Source: Saprospiraceae bacterium
GTDB taxonomy: Bacteria; Bacteroidota; Bacteroidia; Chitinophagales; Saprospiraceae
Assembly (NCBI GenBank): GCA_019187225.1
Contig: JABAQQ010000027.1
Coordinates: forward strand, 7,766 to 71,765
Reading direction: 5' to 3'
DNA: 64,000 nucleotides
Part shown: one piece after another, positions 61,903 to 64,000 of the stretch
Layout: each line of letters begins with the position of its first letter
Position numbering within the stretch: position 1 is the stretch's first letter
Made by a program: the position numbers and the translations under genes
Notes under the pieces: model-generated
The model's database searches: none
What the model saw: only the letters and a program-made list of their open reading frames with translations
Told to the model about the DNA's origin: nothing

Positions 61903-64000
61903 ATGAATTTTTCTGAAATTGAAAAAATGATCATGCGGGGAGATATGAGTGCAGAAGCATTAAGATATCTAATAAATTGCAAGGGGGAATGTGAATGGTT
62001 AGATTTTAAAGAGGCATTAAAAATAGATGATGATTATGCATTGTCTAATTTTTCAAAAGATGTTGTTGGACTTAAAAATGTTGGAGGAGGTTATTTAGTT
62101 ATTGGTGTGCAAGATAAAACTTGGTATCCTGTTGGAATGCCCGCTCAACTCCCATACGACACTAAACAGCTTAGAGATAAAGTTTTTAAGTGTACGGGGC
62201 TTACATTAGAAATCGATCTTGTTCATCATAATTTATATATTTCAGGAAGGGAATACTTATTAGGTTTAATCTTGGTTCGGGCTAGTAAAAATCGTCATAA
62301 AAGACGAACTCCATCTCTAATTGCCAAAGATTTTTGCACTAAAGAATCTTATGGACTCAGAAGAGGAGAAATTTATGTAAGAAAAGGTGATTCAACCTTA
62401 AAAATAACCTCGCAGGCTGAGTTAATCGATCTTTTAGAAAACTTAGAAGATATTGCTGATAAAGATTCAATATCTAATACTTCCTCCCCATTTGCTATTG
62501 AAGATGGGTTATTTAGGTTACTAGAAAAAGGATTCGATTCATTTATTGGTAGAAATGAAATCAAAAAGCAGATTGTTGATGCTGTTTTAAAAGACCCGCG
62601 AATTTGGATTATAAATGTTCATGGCCCTGGTGGTGTTGGAAAATCAGCCCTTGTGAATTGGGCTGTATATAAATTTTATGAAGACAAGACGTTTGAGTCC
62701 ATCATACATCTGACTGGAAAAGACACAATACTTACCACAAAAGGAATTGAAAAATATTCAAGGTCGTTATATTCTCTCGAGAATCTGTTAGATCATATAT
62801 TGTATATTTTTGAATACTCAACCGAAATTCCTTTGGAAAAGAAGAAAGAATTAGTGATGGAAATATTTTCTGCATGGAATACTCTTATAGTTTTAGATAA
62901 CATGGAAACCGTATCCGATGGCCGGATATTATCTTTTGTACAATCATTACCAATAGGTACAAAGGCAAAAGTGTTAATTACTAGCCGCCAAAAAACAGGT
63001 GGGTGGGAACTACCAATCCCAATAAAAGAGCTTAATGAATATGAAGTTGAAGAGTTTTTAGTCAAAAGGGTAGAGGAGCTAAAAATTGATTTGCAAGTTG
63101 ATGAACAAATAAGTAAAAAAATATGGCAAGTAACGGGAGGGCTTCCCCTTGCTATACAATGGATACTTGGAAATTATCGTTTGAGCGGCGACCTTAATTC
63201 CATACTAGAATTAGCAAAATCAAAGGATGCACCAATATTAGAATTCAGTTTTAGGAACATTTGGGATAGATTACCAAACGATTCGAAGCAAGTACTTGCG
63301 GCTATGACAATTTTTGATGAACCCCCTACTGTACAGCAAATATCAATTGCGACAGAATTTTCAATTGAGAGAATCCAAAACAGCCTTGAATATCTAACAG
63401 AATGCACTTTGGTGAATAAAATTATCCAGTTTTCTGATGGCAAACAAACATTTACTGCATTGCCAATTACACTTAATTTTGCAAAATTTCAATTAGGTGA
63501 AATGGGTGAGTTTGAAATAATGTGTAGAAGAAAAATCCAAAAATATTCAGATCAAATGAAATTAGTAGAATTTGAAACAAAAAAATTTCACGACAGATTC
63601 GAAAAATATGGAATAGATAAAGAAAATGAAAAAAGGGCTGCAATTTTATGTCAAAAAGGAGAGTCAGAGTTATTTATTGGAAATCTTGAAAATGCAGAAT
63701 TATTATTTAAACAAGCCAGAGAACTCGACCCAGTATCAGCCTATCCACTTATCATGAGTGCAAGTTATGAACTTGGAAGGAATAGGATTGGCAATGCAAT
63801 ATCGTTTATCAGTGAGGCAACTAAAAAAGTTAACAAGTATAACGCTGCTTTGTGTTATTCTGTTAAAGCACGGATCCACTTTGCGACAAGAGATAATGAA
63901 AATCTTGTGAAGTCATATGAGAAGGTATTGGAATATGAACCAGATAACGATATTATCAGGCATCAATATGGTGTATTGCTAAGCAAAATGGGCAAACCAA
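61903..64000 (+). CDS. Schlafen AlbA - NB-ARC ATPase - TPR protein, 3' end beyond window
   Basis: 699 codons are visible from the ATG at 61903 and the frame is still open at the edge. Residues about 25-170 form a Schlafen AlbA_2-type domain (CEWLDFKEAL, VGLKNVGGGYLVIGVQD, LRRGEIYVRKG). An NB-ARC/STAND ATPase follows: Walker A GPGGVGKS at 241-248, Walker B TLIVLDNME at 327-335, VLITSR at 357-362 and GGLPLAI at 412-418. A helical linker leads to tetratricopeptide repeats from about residue 580 (GNLENAELLFKQARELDP; SYEKVLEYEPDN). This is the layout of bacterial NLR-like immune sensors: N-terminal effector, NTPase switch, C-terminal sensor. Base composition differs sharply from the rest of the window, suggesting horizontal acquisition. 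Confidence 0.88.
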   Translation, partial: MNFSEIEKMIMRGDMSAEALRYLINCKGECEWLDFKEALKIDDDYALSNFSKDVVGLKNVGGGYLVIGVQDKTWYPVGMPAQLPYDTKQLRDKVFKCTGLTLEIDLVHHNLYISGREYLLGLILVRASKNRHKRRTPSLIAKDFCTKESYGLRRGEIYVRKGDSTLKITSQAELIDLLENLEDIADKDSISNTSSPFAIEDGLFRLLEKGFDSFIGRNEIKKQIVDAVLKDPRIWIINVHGPGGVGKSALVNWAVYKFYEDKTFESIIHLTGKDTILTTKGIEKYSRSLYSLENLLDHILYIFEYSTEIPLEKKKELVMEIFSAWNTLIVLDNMETVSDGRILSFVQSLPIGTKAKVLITSRQKTGGWELPIPIKELNEYEVEEFLVKRVEELKIDLQVDEQISKKIWQVTGGLPLAIQWILGNYRLSGDLNSILELAKSKDAPILEFSFRNIWDRLPNDSKQVLAAMTIFDEPPTVQQISIATEFSIERIQNSLEYLTECTLVNKIIQFSDGKQTFTALPITLNFAKFQLGEMGEFEIMCRRKIQKYSDQMKLVEFETKKFHDRFEKYGIDKENEKRAAILCQKGESELFIGNLENAELLFKQARELDPVSAYPLIMSASYELGRNRIGNAISFISEATKKVNKYNAALCYSVKARIHFATRDNENLVKSYEKVLEYEPDNDIIRHQYGVLLSKMGKP

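Noticed and set aside
1-64000. tRNA or rRNA genes
   Set aside because: No cloverleaf with TTCRANNC arm or rRNA core segments was noticed on either strand; a covariance-model scan would be needed to exclude them fully.

Overview
The window comes from a member of the Bacteroidota, most likely a Saprospiria- or Chitinophagia-like environmental bacterium (an inference). The evidence is five secreted proteins with C-terminal type IX secretion (T9SS) sorting domains, many lipoproteins whose signal peptides end in SCxK or GCSS-like lipoboxes, promoter-like boxes of the TAnnTTTG type, almost no Shine-Dalgarno sequences, and families such as DUF4136, SBBP-repeat and PKD proteins. Most of the window is moderately GC-rich. 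The last 2.4 kb is strikingly AT-rich and looks acquired.

Region 1 (1-10,500, minus strand) is one electron-transfer locus. In transcription order it encodes a membrane protein with a diheme cytochrome b histidine pattern, a membrane-anchored iron-sulfur flavoprotein, a 23-CxxCH secreted cytochrome, a 22-CxxCH secreted cytochrome, a beta-barrel outer-membrane protein, and a giant cytochrome with about 39 CxxCH motifs before the window edge cuts it. About 84 heme sites are visible. The gene order suggests a NADH- or quinol-to-cell-surface conduit of the porin-cytochrome kind, built from parts unlike MtrCAB. The giant cytochrome contains about eight tandem units of 220-223 bp, some almost identical.

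Region 2 (10,677-26,450) holds small membrane and zinc-ribbon proteins, an APH-like kinase, a three-gene cassette of secreted or surface proteins lying between ~95-bp inverted repeats, a propeller LytS-type kinase with its LytTR regulator, a fused FAD/Fe-S 2-hydroxyacid dehydrogenase, a P-loop kinase, a universal stress protein and a bactofilin-like membrane protein.

Region 3 (26,700-46,300) holds a class II ribonucleotide reductase with a short C-terminus, a large beta-helix protein, lipoproteins, a vanadium-haloperoxidase-like protein, an M36 metalloprotease, PKD and SBBP T9SS proteins, a two-gene nucleotidyltransferase-like module and a NarL-type regulator. The sensor kinase for that regulator lies beyond a TTGGAC minisatellite.

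Region 4 (46,934-61,290) holds that kinase, an OFA-family transporter with its 38-residue small partner, lipoproteins, an aromatic/His-rich protein, and a run of stress-type genes (erythromycin-esterase-like, site-2 protease with CBS domains, alpha/beta hydrolase, phosphoribosyltransferase).

Region 5 (61,903-64,000) is an AT-rich, incomplete gene for a Schlafen AlbA - NB-ARC - TPR protein. It has the architecture of a STAND-type immune sensor and is the best candidate here for an undescribed defence system.

The intergenic spaces repeatedly carry long inverted repeats built from short periodic words (GATATT.., TTGGAC.., GTTTGA.., CGCAGATT..). They share one architecture despite different sequences.
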